Source: Meghimatium bilineatum | Taxonomy: Eukaryota > Mollusca > Gastropoda > Stylommatophora > Philomycidae | Reading direction: 5' to 3' | Assembly (NCBI GenBank): GCA_034231615.1 | Contig: CM067311.1 | Coordinates: 17,628,143 to 17,692,142, forward strand | DNA length: 64,000 bases | Shown: one piece after another, positions 21,457 to 33,120 of the stretch | How positions within the stretch are numbered: the first letter of the stretch is position 1 | Layout of the letters: each line of letters opens with the position of its first letter | Program-made: the position numbers and the translations under genes | Notes under the pieces: model-generated | The model's input: the letters and a program-made list of their open reading frames with translations, nothing else | Database searches by the model: none | Told to the model about the DNA's origin: nothing

Positions 21457-21518
21457 GATATTGGTAACTATACATCTCTACATCGAATGTTTGTAACTAT
21501 ACATCTCCACATTAGATG
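21457..21518. repeat. 29-bp minisatellite, two outlying monomers
   Basis: GATATTGGTAACTATACATC and a second copy with TTTGTAACTATACATCTCC, matching the array at 18228-18474 about 3 kb away. Confidence 0.85.
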
Positions 21519-21605
21519 TTGAAACATTGCAGTGCCTCATTCTGGGGTGACACATTATTAAATGGTCAACTCCTATAATGACACAAGATGTAGGGGACTT
21601 AAACT

Positions 21606-21692
21606 CTTATTTCTCAGACACGCAGGATTGAACTCTGTTTCTGAGAAACACAGGATTGAACTTTTGTTTCTAAGAAACGCAAGATTGAATTA
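21606..21692. repeat. 33-bp short tandem repeat
   Basis: About 2.6 copies of a unit containing GTTTCTGAGAAACACAGGAT and TGAACT. Confidence 0.85.
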
Positions 21693-21924
21693 TGAACGTG
21701 AGTCTAGTAATATACATATAGTTTAGACAAGTACAATAAATGCAGAATTGAGCTAAGGTGTAACTATAAACTCTAGTCTAATACTACACATATAGTTTAA
21801 CATAAGCAAAATTGTCGTCCATCACTGTCCTGGGTCCCCAAGAGGAGCACAGAATATGAGTACTGTTATCTACTATGCATGTTGTTCGAGGTGAATAAAG
21901 ATGTTGATGTTGGAGTTGACTGTC

Positions 21925-22080
21925 CCATGCTATAGAGGGTCAGAGTGAACAGGATGCCATGCTAAAGTTCCGTGTGTCAGGTCAAAAGACTCGATAACGC
22001 AGCATAGTTATTCAGCCAAGACAGAAAACATTGAAATCTACAAAGTGCATTCTTCTAATTTACAGGAGCTGAGAATAAAG
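21925..22080 (+). mobile_element. possible S2 SINE-like head
   Basis: GTTGGAGTTGACTGTCCCAT, GGTCAGAGTGAACAG and CCGTGTGTCAGGTCAAAAGA resemble the head of S2 (compare 51630-51815). Diverged; weak call. Confidence 0.35.
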
Positions 22081-22089
22081 CGGAAAAAA

Positions 22090-23230
22090 ATAAGCAGTAG
22101 TAACATTTTATAGAGAGCTTAAGAGTTAAAAAAAAAAATTATATATAAAAAATAAATATGTAAATAATAGGCGAGGTAGTCAAACCGCGTCTGTCCCTCT
22201 TTCTCGCTTTTTACAACATGAATGACATCTGTACTAATCGTTGCTTCCATTATCCTGTAATTCACAAGTGATAAACAATTTGGTATTATCAAGGTTTACA
22301 AGCAGCTCAAATGTAAAATAAAAATACACATATTCAAGTGAAACGTACCCACATAGTATCGCAGCGATAAATGCGGCTTTACGTGAACATTTCTTAATAG
22401 TAACATCTTCCGTATATTGAATATATCTCACAAGTTGTGGTTCCCCGAATCACAAACTCCATTATTTGTTATTGTACAAGACTATAGTATAACTAAAGTG
22501 GGAAAACGTTCGCCGATTAGTTGATGTACCTCACCCTAAGACGTACTTTCTGTTGAACAAATAGTACGTTCTGCCAATGAATGGTGGATTTTTCAAGTAT
22601 TTAGTAACATTTCTATTAGTTTAAAAAAACACTATTAAAAAAAGGTTTCAAATAATTAGAAAGGGCTTTTTAAACACTATTATCCAATCTGGCAAATACA
22701 CAGTGATCTTATAACAATTATCTGGTACGTGTATATCCTTTCACCTCTGCACGAGCATGCGCAATCGTGATGCGCACGCGATCATTAGTGATACAAAACT
22801 CGTTCAACACAGAAGCAATTATGCCATTTCTACGTGTCGTTGCCTTTCTTTTGTAGACTTTACACAAAAAAATCGATACTGTTATGTATGCGCATAAAAA
22901 TGCTAAAAAGGGACAAAAAGGGATGCTGTAACAACGATACCGTGAGCTTGTAATAAAGGCGTGCTCAAGAATACTGAGTCGACTGCCAGGGTGAACTCAT
23001 AAATCCACTCATTGGTTGAACTGGTTTGGCGAGAGGTCAAACAGATTTGATAATACTGTAAATCTGTCTTAAGCGGATCCTCAGGGGACTTGAAGATTTT
23101 TCCCAACTCAGTCCGGGTTTCCGTTTAATTAAGGCCTTTCTAGGAAAATTTAACCTGGAACGTGCATGTAATCAGATAAAATATCCTAGCCCTGTATTTA
23201 TTCACACTTTAATATAAGTGATTAGAGATT
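22090..23230. other. no recognisable feature
   Basis: About 1.1 kb of AT-rich sequence with no identifiable repeat. A 67-codon minus frame at 22903-23106 has no motif I recognise. Confidence 0.45.
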
Positions 23231-23234
23231 ATTT

Positions 23235-24413
23235 GTTTGTTTGAGAAATCCCGGGAATTGCGAGCGATTAGCTCGTACTTCATAAGTACTTTGTACTTCT
23301 GATCAGTGAGGTGGTTTTTCTGTGCTTTCTTTCATACCCAGGAGACTTCAGCTTTTGTCTTAGTGCAATGTCTATTGGCTAAAAGTTGCTGTGCGTGGAG
23401 ATTATAGCTTTAGATAATAGGTATTTTGATTATCATCTTCGCACACCGGACACGTTCATATGTGCTCAGATCTCCGCTTTAGTAAATCTCTCATGGTATA
23501 ACGGCTGATGGTTCCGGTTCTATATTGGTTCACTAATCTTTTTGAAATTTTTGTTTTTGATCTCTTCGGATCACGGACCACTCCCAATTCTTGGATTCTT
23601 GATATTGACTCATGCTTATTCATCTCAAAATCCTCTGATCGTGAGGACTCACGAAGAGAAGTGAGTATGTCTGCTCAGTCCATAGGCTGACCGTCTGTTG
23701 TGGTGGCGAGACTAGCTAATTTGTCGGCACGTTCGTTTCCCTCCAAGCCCACATGTTCGAGACAAATTAAGCTTGCGTTTTCGTAGTGATGCCCACATTT
23801 TAGCTCTTTCCAATGACTCTGCTCATTCCTTACATACATCACCTGTTTTGACTTTCTGAATCATATTCAGAGAATCACTTAGTATGCAAGCATGGGAATA
23901 GGTTTGCGACTCCAGCCAGTAAAGTGCCTGCGTTACGGCGAATACTTCCATTGTTAGGCTGCTTGTTTTTTTTTGCGGTAAAGGTCTTGGCTGCCTCTTG
24001 AAAGAACGTAGGAATAGGTATCCATTCCTCGCCAGGAGCTATGTCCTCTGGGGCGCAGATATGTTCAACGGTATCCACGATCTACCTCTCTTGAGCCTGC
24101 TTCCTTCACAAGAGGAAGCTCACTGTGTAGTGGGTGGTCTATGTCATAACTAACTCTAAGGTATCGCTCTGGCACTTCACATATCAGTTCTATGAAATAT
24201 GCTCAGAAAATCAAGGAGAAATCTCATAGCCACACAGGGTGTGTCCGTTGTGCATCCAAGAATGATCTGCATCGCTTTGTTTTGAATCCTCTCCAGCCTC
24301 TCAATCTGTGTGTGACTGGCGGTGATAGTAGCGCCTGCATATTCAATGACAGGGAGGTCAAGAGCCTTGTATAAGATTTTGCAAGATTTTTTGCAATCTT
24401 GTACAACAACCAA
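23235..24413 (-). pseudogene. Jockey-like ORF2 3' half with RNase H (copy 3)
   Basis: From 24413 on the minus strand: ILYKALDLPVIEYAGATI, then TQIERLERIQNKAMQIILGC and TPCVAMRFLLDF (thumb region); EDIAPGEEWIPIP; LTMEVFAVTQALYWLES with CILSDSLNMIQKVKTGD (RNase H Glu and second Asp); then, after a shift, LICLEHVGLEGNERADKLA (third block with its Asp). The C-terminus is near RDLLKRRSEHI-TCPVCEDD, as in copy 1. Sequence from 23460 to 23235 is probably 3' untranslated and recurs at 46288-46610. Several frameshifts and stops. Abuts LINE-C copy 2 head-to-head near 24415. Confidence 0.82.
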
Positions 24414-24419
24414 ACTACA

Positions 24420-24993
24420 AGTATATCATGCTGCTGTTATACCAACCTTACTATAAGCCTGCGAAACGTGGACAGTGTATGCTAGACATACAAGAAAGTT
24501 AAATCATTTCCATCTTACCTGCCTACGTAATTACTAAACATCCATTGGTGGGACAACGTACCAGACGACGAGGTCTTGGAAAAATCAACCTCAATAAGCA
24601 TCCACACAATACTTATGAAGGCGCAAGCACGCTGGGCAGGCCATCTTGTGCGTATGGAGAACTCGCGTTTGCCAAAACAAATATATTATGGAGAACTCAA
24701 GGCAGGATTTCGAAAAGCTGGTGGACAGAAAAAGTCATCCTTGAAACATCTTAACATTGACGTAGGCGCTTGGGAGACCTTCGCTCAGGATAGAACAGCA
24801 TGGCGTTACAGCATTAGAAGGGGGCCACTAGCGGCGGAATAATTCAGACAAGAAACTGCAAGACAGAAGCGGACACGTAGAAAAGAAAAAAACATCTCAA
24901 CCTCACACAGATACCTTCTATTGTTGTCAATTCTGTAAAAGAACATTTTGTGCGCGCATTGGACTTGCTAGTCATTTAAAAACGCACTATTAA
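24420..24993 (+). pseudogene. LINE ORF2 C-terminus with C2H2 zinc finger (LINE-C copy 2)
   Basis: The plus-strand reading begins VYHAAVIPTLL, then a stop, then ACETWTVYARHTRKLNHFHL, matching the fragment at 1-97. It continues with KAQARWAGHLVRMENSRLPK, IYYGELKAGFRKAGGQKK and FAQDRTAWRYSIRRG. After a stop and shift it ends in FYCCQFCKRTFCARIGLASH-LKTH (24915-24987), a C2H2 finger with C-x2-C-x12-H-x3-H spacing. A terminal zinc finger after the basic domain is known in some animal LINE ORF2 proteins. At least two stops and one frameshift, so it is not functional. Confidence 0.83.
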
Positions 24994-25204
24994 CTTTATA
25001 ATTTATTGTTATTATTATTATGGTTGAGTTTTTGGTCATCGTCGATCACGACGGACGAACATCATAAGATTACCAGCTGTGGTTGTTTAGTGTCAGACGC
25101 TGCCATCACTCTCAGAGCTGAATATCCTATGCGCGTTTTAGCGATAACATGATCAATGTGTTCATGGAAACACAGACTACGATCAAATCACACGCCCAGG
25201 TATT

Positions 25205-25465
25205 GTAAGGATGACAGTAGATGTAAGGATGACAGTAGATGTAAGGATGACAGTAGATGTAAGGATGACAGTAGATGTAAGGATGACAGTAGATGTAAGG
25301 ATGACAGTAGATGTAAGGATGACAGTAGATGTAAGGATGACAGTAGATGTAAGGATGACAGTAGATGTAAGGATGACAGTAGATGTAAGGATGACAGTAG
25401 ATGTAAGGATGACAGTAGATGTAAGGATGACAGTAGATGTAAGGATGACAGTAGATGTAAGGATG
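25205..25465. repeat. 18-bp minisatellite
   Basis: About 14.5 identical copies of GTAAGGATGACAGTAGAT. Open frames on both strands follow from the 18-bp period. Confidence 0.97.
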
Positions 25466-25804
25466 AGATTAGAGATTGCAACGATTTAATGCAATGACCC
25501 GTTAACAGAACAACAGCTCATTACAAATGATATTAAATCATAATTAGACTATATCAAACGTGTAGTTTAAATACACATTTGGCTGACAGCACCATTGACA
25601 TCATTCAAAACAAAAGAAGAGTCGCCAGAGCGACTGAGTATGTGCTCTGTATCGACATCTGTTCCGTCAGTGATAGTCTCAGGTTCTCATGAAACAACAC
25701 TGACTGGGACACTGAGCTTATACACTTTTGGTTGGCTGATGGAACGGCAAGTAGAGCATATATGGGAATGTATCCAATGCTGTGAAGCTTGTTCCTAAAC
25801 ATGA
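25466..25804. other. no recognisable feature
   Basis: Mixed sequence. Overlapping 65-67 codon frames on both strands have no motif. Confidence 0.5.
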
Positions 25805-25995
25805 AACAAGCAATGTCTATTGAATGATCCTTCTAAGAGGGGGTCTATAACTGTGTAGATTACATGATACAAAGCCTCCATAAGAGAGTCTTAATAAAAC
25901 GGCATATCATCTACTAAGGTTTTTTTTTGCATCAGTGGTTTGTCTAGTGGGCCATTAGTGAGACTCACAGGTGCATGCGTAGTGATTAGAAATAA
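25805..25995 (-). mobile_element. dispersed repeat related to 46288-46610
   Basis: AATGTCTATTGAATGATCC, GAGGGGGTCTATAACTGTG, TAGATTACATGATACAAAG, TGGTTTGTCTAGTGGGCCAT and GTGAGACTCACAG match the right half of 46288-46610. Probably the 3' region of a Jockey-like LINE. Confidence 0.6.
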
Positions 25996-26362
25996 TCATG
26001 CAATCGTGCAAGAAAAAAACCCCATCATTCTTAAAGAATAACACTGTGTCTATGTGCATGCATTTTCTTTACTGAACGAGAGAATCTGGTGTTGGTACTA
26101 CATTGTGTAACACACTTTGCCGACTCTGGAACGGTGAGGTATGTCGGGTCGGGGGAGGGGGGGTAGGGAAACAGGCTGAAATCTCCTAGCAGACAACTAT
26201 TAATCAAATAGATCAGACTTTAATAAACCGATCAGAAATTAAACATTATACTGAATACATTTATATTGACTAGAAAATGGCTACAGACACATATAAAAAA
26301 CATTACACGGTGATTGCTAAACCATGTAAAGGATACTCTATCAACAACAATACACTGTATGA
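25996..26362. other. no recognisable feature; G-run at 26150-26165
   Basis: AT-rich flank of the satellite with one GGGGGAGGGGGGG run. Confidence 0.5.
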
Positions 26363-28252
26363 TTTCCATTTTGCATGTCTTCGAGTGGCCGACTAGATAA
26401 CATTTCAATTTTTTATGTCTTGTAGTGGCCGACTAAATAACATTTCCATTTTTTGTCTTGGAGTGGCCGACTAAATAACATTTCCATTTTTTATGTCTTG
26501 GAGTAGCCGACTAAATAACATTTCCATTTTTTATGTCTTGGAGTGGTCGACTAAATAACATTTCCATTTTTTATGTCTTGTAGTGGCCGACTAAATAACA
26601 TTTCCATTTTTTATGTCTTGGAGTGGCCGACTAAATAACATTTTCATTTTTTATGTCTTGGAGTGGCCGACTAAATAACATTTTCATTTTTTATGTCTTG
26701 GAGTGGTCGACTAAATAACATTTCCATTTTTTATGTCTTGGAGTGGCCGACTAAATAACATTTCCTTTTTTTATGTCTTGTAGTGGCCGACTAAATAACA
26801 TTTCCATTTTTTATGTCTTGTAGTGGCCGACTAAATAACATTTCCATTTTTTATGTCTTAGAGTGGCCGACTAAATAACATTTCCATTTTTTTATGTCTT
26901 AGAGTGGCCGACTAAATAACATTTCCATTTTTTTATGTCTTAGAGTGGCCGACTAAATAACATTTCCATTTTTTTATGTCTTAGAGTGGCCGACTAAATA
27001 ACATTTCCATTTTTTATGTCTTGGAGTGGCCGACTAAATAACATTTCCATTTTTTATGTCTTGGAGTGGCCGACTAAATAACATTTCCATTTTTTATGTC
27101 TTGGAGTGGCCGACTAAATAACATTTCCATTTTTTATGTCTTGGAGTGGCCGACTAAATAACATTTCCATTTTTTATGTCTTGGAGTGGCCGACTAAATA
27201 ACATTTCCATTTTTTATGTCTTGGAGTGGCCGACTAAATAACATTTCCATTTTTTATGTCTTGGAGTGGCCGACTAAATAACATTTCCATTTTTTATGTC
27301 TTGGAGTGGCCGACTAAATAACATTTTCATTTTTTATGTCTTGGAGTGGTCGACTAAATAACATTTCCATTTTTTATGTCTTGGAGTGGCCGACTAAATA
27401 ACATTTTCATTTTTTATGTCTTGGAGTGGCCGACTAAATAACATTTCCATTTTTTTATGTCTTAGAGTGGCCGACTAAATAACATTTCCATTTTTTATGT
27501 CTTGGAGTGGCCGACTAAATAACATTTCCATTTTTTATGTCTTGGAGTGGCCGACTAAATAACATTTCCATTTTTTATGTCTTGGAGTGGCCGACTAAAT
27601 AACATTTCCATTTTTTATGTCTTGGAGTGGCCGACTAAATAACATTTCCATTTTTTATGTCTTGGAGTGGCCGACTAAATAACATTTCCATTTTTTATGT
27701 CTTGGAGTGGCCGACTAAATAACATTTCCATTTTTTATGTCTTGGAGTGGCCGACTAAATAACATTTTCATTTTTTATGTCTTGGAGTGGTCGACTAAAT
27801 AACATTTCCATTTTTTATGTCTTGGAGTGGCCGACTAAATAACATTTTCATTTTTTATGTCTTGGAGTGGTCGACTAAATAACATTTCCATTTTTTATGT
27901 CTTGGAGTGGCCGACTAAATAACATTTCCATTTTTTATGTCTTGGAGTGGCCGACTAAATAACATTTCCATTTTTTATGTCTTGGAGTGGCCGACTAAAT
28001 AACATTTCCATTATTTATGTCTTGGAGTGGCCGACTAAATAACATTTCCATTGTTTATGTCTTGGAGTGGCCGACTAAATAACATTTCCATTTTTGTATG
28101 TCTTGGAGTGGCCGACTAAATAACATTTCCATTGTTTATGTCTTGGAGTGGCCGACTAAATAACATTTCCATTGTTTATGTCTTGGAGTGGCCGACTAAA
28201 TAACATTTCCATTGTTTATGTCTTGTAGTGGCCGACTAAATAACATTTCCTT
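26363..28252. repeat. 40-bp satellite array
   Basis: About 47 head-to-tail monomers of 40 bp containing TGGCCGACTAAATAACATTT and CCATTTTTTATGTCTTGGAG. Some monomers are 41 bp with an extra T. Sequence variants (TTTTCAT, GGTCGAC, CTTAGAG, CTTGTAG, ATTGTTTATG) recur in ordered blocks: an ordered set at 27321-27430 reappears at 27762-27870, about 440 bp (11 monomers) away. Left-edge copies are the most diverged, and the right end carries ATTGTTTATG variants. No long open frame. Flanks show no transposon terminus. Confidence 0.98.
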
Positions 28253-28989
28253 TTTCTGCGTGATGAAGGACATCGAGAGATACCATAATATCCTGACCCC
28301 TTTCCTCGCTACATTGAAAGGGGAGGGGGAGGGGGGATTGCCTAAACTTTTTGTGTAAAAGGCTACTCTAGTCTCCTGAAATTCTTGGATCGTGGTTACT
28401 CTAGGCGTGCTTTCGAACATGGAAAATTTATGCTTACATGCTTATTTTTTCCATTCGGTTTCAGCGTTACATAATTTCCTCTTAATCCAGGTGATTATAT
28501 GTTTTTCAGCAATGTTTAATACTGTTAATCACACACCTACCATGACCAGTGTAGCTTTTCTAGCCTAATGAAGATCTATATACAGATCACAGTTATAATG
28601 TAATGGATAAATTACCAGATGCTATTTGAAATCGACTTTCATCTGATACACGAAAGTTTGGATTGAGTGTTATCTAGAGGTCACGTTCTGAAATCGATTC
28701 AATTAAGATCATATCCGTCGCCTGACAAAACACAGACCAGACAGAACAAGGGACTAGTTCACTGTGTGTGATAGAATAACAGGTGGACGTTATGGGTACT
28801 TGCAGACATTACTGGCCCGGTTAATTTGTACAGAATGCGGTTAATGATATGTCAGGTTTTCAAAGAGGAAGAACATTGATCAGGAATGGGCTCTAGACTG
28901 AACAGTGATTGAAAATTTACACAGTTCATAAATTAAGGTCAACTATTAAGGAAGGAGGGAAATGGTTATATGCAAGTTTGACTGCTCTT
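28253..28989. other. no recognisable feature
   Basis: Mixed sequence with a G-rich run at 28315-28340. No identifiable coding or transposon signal. Confidence 0.5.
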
Positions 28990-29105
28990 GACCGTGTATG
29001 AGTGGGTTGGGGGGGGGGTGAAGATTGGCATAATTGACGTCAACAATAACATTTTAAAAATACCAATTAATTTGTTTGAATGTGACTATTTTTTAAAATT
29101 TAAAA
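28990..29105. repeat. S3 dispersed repeat, partial
   Basis: A G-run is followed by TTGACGTCAACAATAACATT and TTGTTTGAATGTGACTATTT, aligning with 62455-62640. Only the distal part of the repeat is present. Confidence 0.5.
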
Positions 29106-29142
29106 TCTGAAACAAATCGTGTAGTTCTTATATCATCGTCAT

Positions 29143-29770
29143 CAGGTGCCATGCCGGGTGGCGTAGGCTGTCATAGCTATCCACAGCTCTCTGTCCACAG
29201 TATTATATATCAAAGTCGTTGTTGTTTCCTTGCCGTGCCAATTTGTTAAACTGTCTAATATTTCTCACGTTGTCACCCTCTGTCTCTGGTGCCTTCAATC
29301 TTGCCTGTTGCGATTATGTTCTCTAAACCTGCCTGTCTCATGAAGTGGCAAAAAAAAGAAGATTGCCTTTTTCATATATTGTTCATTAAGGTCCGTTTCG
29401 CATTTAACTCTTTTAACACCTCTACATTAGTTTTTCTGGCAGTCCATGGTATTCTCAGCATTCTTCTGTAGAGCCACATCTCTGTTGCCTCCAATCTCCC
29501 ACTTTCCAGTTTGTTTATTGTCCAAGACTCGCACCCATATGTTAGTATAGGAGTTATATAACACTGCAGAACTCTCTTTCTCACCTCTAATGACAAGGTC
29601 ATATTACACAGTATATTTTTCATTTTTCTGAATGTTGTTTTTGCCTGTCCTATTCTGCATCTTATTTCTGTTGAACTTCTTCCATCTGCTGTATTTATTG
29701 TACCTAGATATTTGAATTGGTGGACCTGTTTTAATACTATAGTTCGTATGTACTCTTTTGATAAAAATTG
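29143..29770 (-). pseudogene. LINE reverse transcriptase C-terminal third (LINE-D copy 1)
   Basis: From 29766 the minus strand reads LKQVHQFKYLGTINTADGRS, STEIRCRIGQAKTTFRKMKN, ILTYGCESWTINKLESGRLE, MWLYRRMLRIPWTARKTN and EVLKELNAKRTLMNNI (open to 29372). After a stop come FFCHFMRQAGLENII, GKIEG and an end at PPGMAP, followed by a TGATGACGATGA tail at 29143. These are thumb and C-terminal blocks of an RTE/BovB-like ORF2. The 5' side ends before the palm. Two other copies (40553-40812, 62929-63405) share the tail. Confidence 0.86.
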
Positions 29771-30224
29771 TGTTAGGTGGAAACAGTCATGTTTTTTTAT
29801 ATGGTTACGCTGGGGAGAGTGAATCTTGAAATATTGATAGTTGTTGACAAGGGGGGTGGGGAGGGGGACGAGAAAGTCAAAATGGAGCACAAACAAAAAC
29901 CACTTTTGACATAATGTATGTACAGCAGCTTTTGTGGAATGATCTGTTTGATTGCATTATGTGTAGGTTCTATAAGATTTGAATTCATTTCAGAACCTGT
30001 GCACTAATTTGTTATACTGATACATTGTATGTCTACGGGTGTGGAGCGTAGACTCTAGGCGAATATAAATAACCCAAATATCGGAGGATGACCGACAAAA
30101 AGGAAGTGCCGCAGTAACCATACAAATAGAGGTGAATGCAAATAAAGTATTAAGCTTCTAAATACTTTATTTAGACTCTAAGCGAACAGAAATCTCATAG
30201 TAACTAGAGGCTAAATCTTCAAAG
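29771..30224. other. no recognisable feature
   Basis: AT-rich sequence with one G-rich stretch at 29850-29870. No further LINE homology. Confidence 0.5.
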
Positions 30225-30505
30225 TGATACATAAGCCATGCAGACGTCGGATGTATCGGTCCAAAAGCATCAGGTATCAAATTCGAGCTGTAAACGATAA
30301 CACAACGATTCCGCTCTCTGAATTCTCCTTTCTTTTCGCTTTATACCCATTTATGCCTTGCAGCGTCAGGGGTAGAAGAGTTCTCTGGAGATGTCTTTTT
30401 TGTGTGCTGCAAATATGTTTGTTTTCGTTGACTTTTATTTCTGTAATCTATCGTTTACAAATTCTCCCCCTGTTTTAGTATCCATCGTGTCTGAATAGTA
30501 AAGCT
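30225..30505 (-). pseudogene. LINE 3' end fragment (LINE-E copy 2)
   Basis: Reverse complement of 30350-30505 contains AGACACGATGGATACTAAA, AGGGGGAGAATTTGTAAACG and ACATCTCCAGAGAACTCTTC, matching 39310-39435 of copy 1. It covers the basic RGRPCKRW-type block and 3' end only. No intact frame. Confidence 0.68.
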
Positions 30506-30654
30506 TAGTGTCCGTGAATCATATATTATAAGAGAACAAAAGTCTTATAGTGAATTAAGGATACTGAGATATAGATTTTTTAATAAGAAAGATGAAAGTG
30601 ACACAGAGAAGTGACATGGACAATTAAGAAAACTAATATATCTATTCTTATGGT

Positions 30655-31020
30655 AACATATGGTGCCATTAGTGGTATTACATAGTGTAATTTTTGGTAA
30701 TACACAGCCATATTTGTTGTATCACATAGTGGCGTTAGTGATACCACAGCCACATTTTTGGTATCACATAGTGGTATTAGTGATACCACAATCACATGTG
30801 TTGTATCACATAGTGGTGTTAGTAATACGACAGCCATATTTGTTGTATCACATATTAGTATTAGTGTTGTCATATTTGTTGTATCACATAGTGGTATTAG
30901 TGATATCACAGTCACATTTGTTGTATCACATAGTGGTATTAGTAATACGACAGCCATATTTGTTGTATCAAAAGTGACATTAGTGATATCGCGGTCACAT
31001 TTTTGACATCACATCGTGGC
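30655..31020. repeat. 42-bp minisatellite
   Basis: About 8.5 diverged copies of a 42-bp unit containing TTGTATCACATAGTGGTATT and AGTGATACCACAGCCACATT. One shortened copy lies near 30855-30880. Confidence 0.92.
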
Positions 31021-31671
31021 ATTAGGAATGACTGTGTGAATAAAGAAATAGGACGAAAACGGAAGATAATACTGGATAGCTCATGGCGTGGAGTTGAGTC
31101 AGCAACAGAATTGATCGCAAGAGCCGGTAACAGTTAAACACGGAGATCAATGATCGTCTAGTCCCAGCATGAATATCACATTGGAACGAGGATAGTTATC
31201 TTAGATGAAATGAAGAGCTATAGAAATCTAGCGACTAAATCTGAATGTATCATTTACAGTACAATTATTTCCTTAAGCACTGCCAAAGCAAAGACGTGAA
31301 TATAATAATTATGGAAAGCAAAGCCGGTCTGTGGATCAATTGATATCCTTAATGTTTTCGTACGTTTGTTGACAGACTTTTACAGTCAGTATTATGCAAA
31401 ACTAGAACTTGGTTATCAGCCGTATATAAAAGTCTCTATTGTTTGAGAATTATATTATGAATTCGCTAAATTACTTTTAAAATAAAGTGTTTCAATTCCA
31501 CTCTATTCAGTCACTTCACTTGTTTTCAACAGCAGACGTAAGATAACCGTAGTTATACACTTATGTAATGTTTATGAAATATATTTTTCTGTGATCTTTT
31601 CTGTGTTGAAATATTGACAGCGTTTATAAAATTAAATGTTGTGAGACTTTAAAATTAGTGTTAATCGTCCA
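31021..31671. other. no recognisable feature
   Basis: AT-rich unique-looking sequence with no coding motif. Confidence 0.5.
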
Positions 31672-32058
31672 TCGCTGGAGATGATGACAGCAGTTTCAGA
31701 CGTAGATGTTACATCTCTCAGATGTGTACGGAGATGATGTCAGCAGTTTCAGACGTAGATGTTACATCTCTCAGATGTGTGCGGAGATGATGACAGCAGT
31801 TTCAGACTTGAGTTGTTACATCTCTCAGATGTGTACGGAGATGATGACAGCAGTTTCAGACTTGAGTTGTTACATCTCTCAGATGTGTACGGAGATGATG
31901 ACAGCAGTTTCAGACTTGAGTTGTTACATCTCTCAGATGTGTGCGGAGATGATGTCAGCAGTTTCAGACTTGAGTTGTTACATCTCTCAGATGTGTGCGG
32001 AGATGATGACAGCAGTTTCAGACTTGAGTTGTTACATCTCTCAGATGTGTGCGGAGAA
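31672..32058. repeat. 54-bp minisatellite
   Basis: About seven copies of a 53-54 bp unit containing GGAGATGATGACAGCAGTTT, CAGACTTGAGTTGTTACATC and TCTCAGATGTGT. The period divides by three, so two overlapping plus-strand frames stay open (the longer runs to 32239). I treat those frames as by-products. Confidence 0.95.
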
Positions 32059-32314
32059 TACTAAAAAGTCCAATACTGGCATAGAATCACAAGGCACATT
32101 TTGGGGACGTATGATCAAAGTTGGACGTCTGTGTTTTTGTTTTTCTGTCTTTTCAGGCACAACGTTTTCTCTGTACCTCCGACATTTGGTGCATCTCGTC
32201 GACGCAAGCATCTTTGCTGGTGTTTCTGTGCTACACTGAACTACTCTGAACGACAGACTTCCACGATGTGGCGTCGATTATGAAGCTCTTTAGGAACAAG
32301 AGTGCTCCCTACTA

Positions 32315-32560
32315 TTCTTTAAGAGAGTCCTAGAGTGTCCCTCTACTATTTCTTGAACGTTCGTTCTCAAACGCATGCTAGCTGACAGGATATGGTCCAG
32401 AACACGATATATGGTGCGCCAGCGTTTACAGATCGGTTGCGATATCTGCGCATTCCAATCTGATACATCCAACTTCAGCAAGGATGCTAACTTTGATCTA
32501 TAAGGCGTGATAGCAAATCCCACATCAATCCTTCTAAGTCGCCCCTTACGGTATGCATAA
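32315..32560 (-). mobile_element. S2 SINE-like repeat, minus copy
   Basis: The reverse complement reads CTGAAGTTGGATGTATCAGA, TGCGCAGATATCGCAAC, TGTAAACGCTGGCGCACCAT and GCGTTTGAGAACGAACGTTC, the core-to-end part of S2. It also retains a longer head (GGGGCGACTTAGAAGG). Confidence 0.68.
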
Positions 32561-32999
32561 TAGGTAACATTTCTTCTATTCTTTGCTTCGCTTTCAGATG
32601 CCGGCAACGCACTTAGTGGGGTAAATCAAATCAAATTTAGTGACATGATAAGTGGCGAAGGCGATCATGTTTCTCTACAACTCTCTGTCTCATGTGTTGT
32701 TCATAAATCCAGTTGGTGACTTCTTTTTGTGCCACAGTGACAACTTATCCACACATTTTTATCTGTGTCTTCATCTGTCTCTTCTTCTCTTGATTACTTA
32801 ACGATGGTTATTAAATAGTAACTCATGAAGTTAACATATACCTAACTTGTACTTGCTTTCCTGAACCGATCACACGAACAACAAACAAGAAGTGGCGTTA
32901 TTTTTGTGTTGTTATCGAACACATTAATTTACAAGAGTATCATTGCAAAATGAGCAATTTATTTAATGTAAGCAAATGTTCTTGTTCTGCGTTCGATCT

Positions 33000-33120
33000 A
33001 GAAGGAATGTATTTACTTTATGGCATAGTTTACAGCTTGGATGCGATAACTGCGCATTTCTGCATGATGCCTCAGACTTCGACATGACATTTGGGTGTCT
33101 TGACCATCTATGGGAAAGGA
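33000..33120 (-). mobile_element. S2 SINE-like repeat, diverged minus copy
   Basis: Plus-strand words TGGCATAGTTTACAGCTTGG, GCGATAACTGCGCATTTCTG and GACTTCGACATGACA are the reverse complement of the S2 core. Confidence 0.55.

Noticed and set aside
22903-23106. 67-codon minus-strand frame as an exon
   Set aside because: No motif, no flanking exon-like sequence and the region borders LINE debris.
25205-25465. CRISPR-like regular repeats
   Set aside because: Arrays here have no unique spacers between repeats, and the window is animal-type DNA.
31706-32239. 177-codon frame across the 54-bp array
   Set aside because: Two overlapping plus-strand frames are open through the same monomers; no domain and no upstream gene context.
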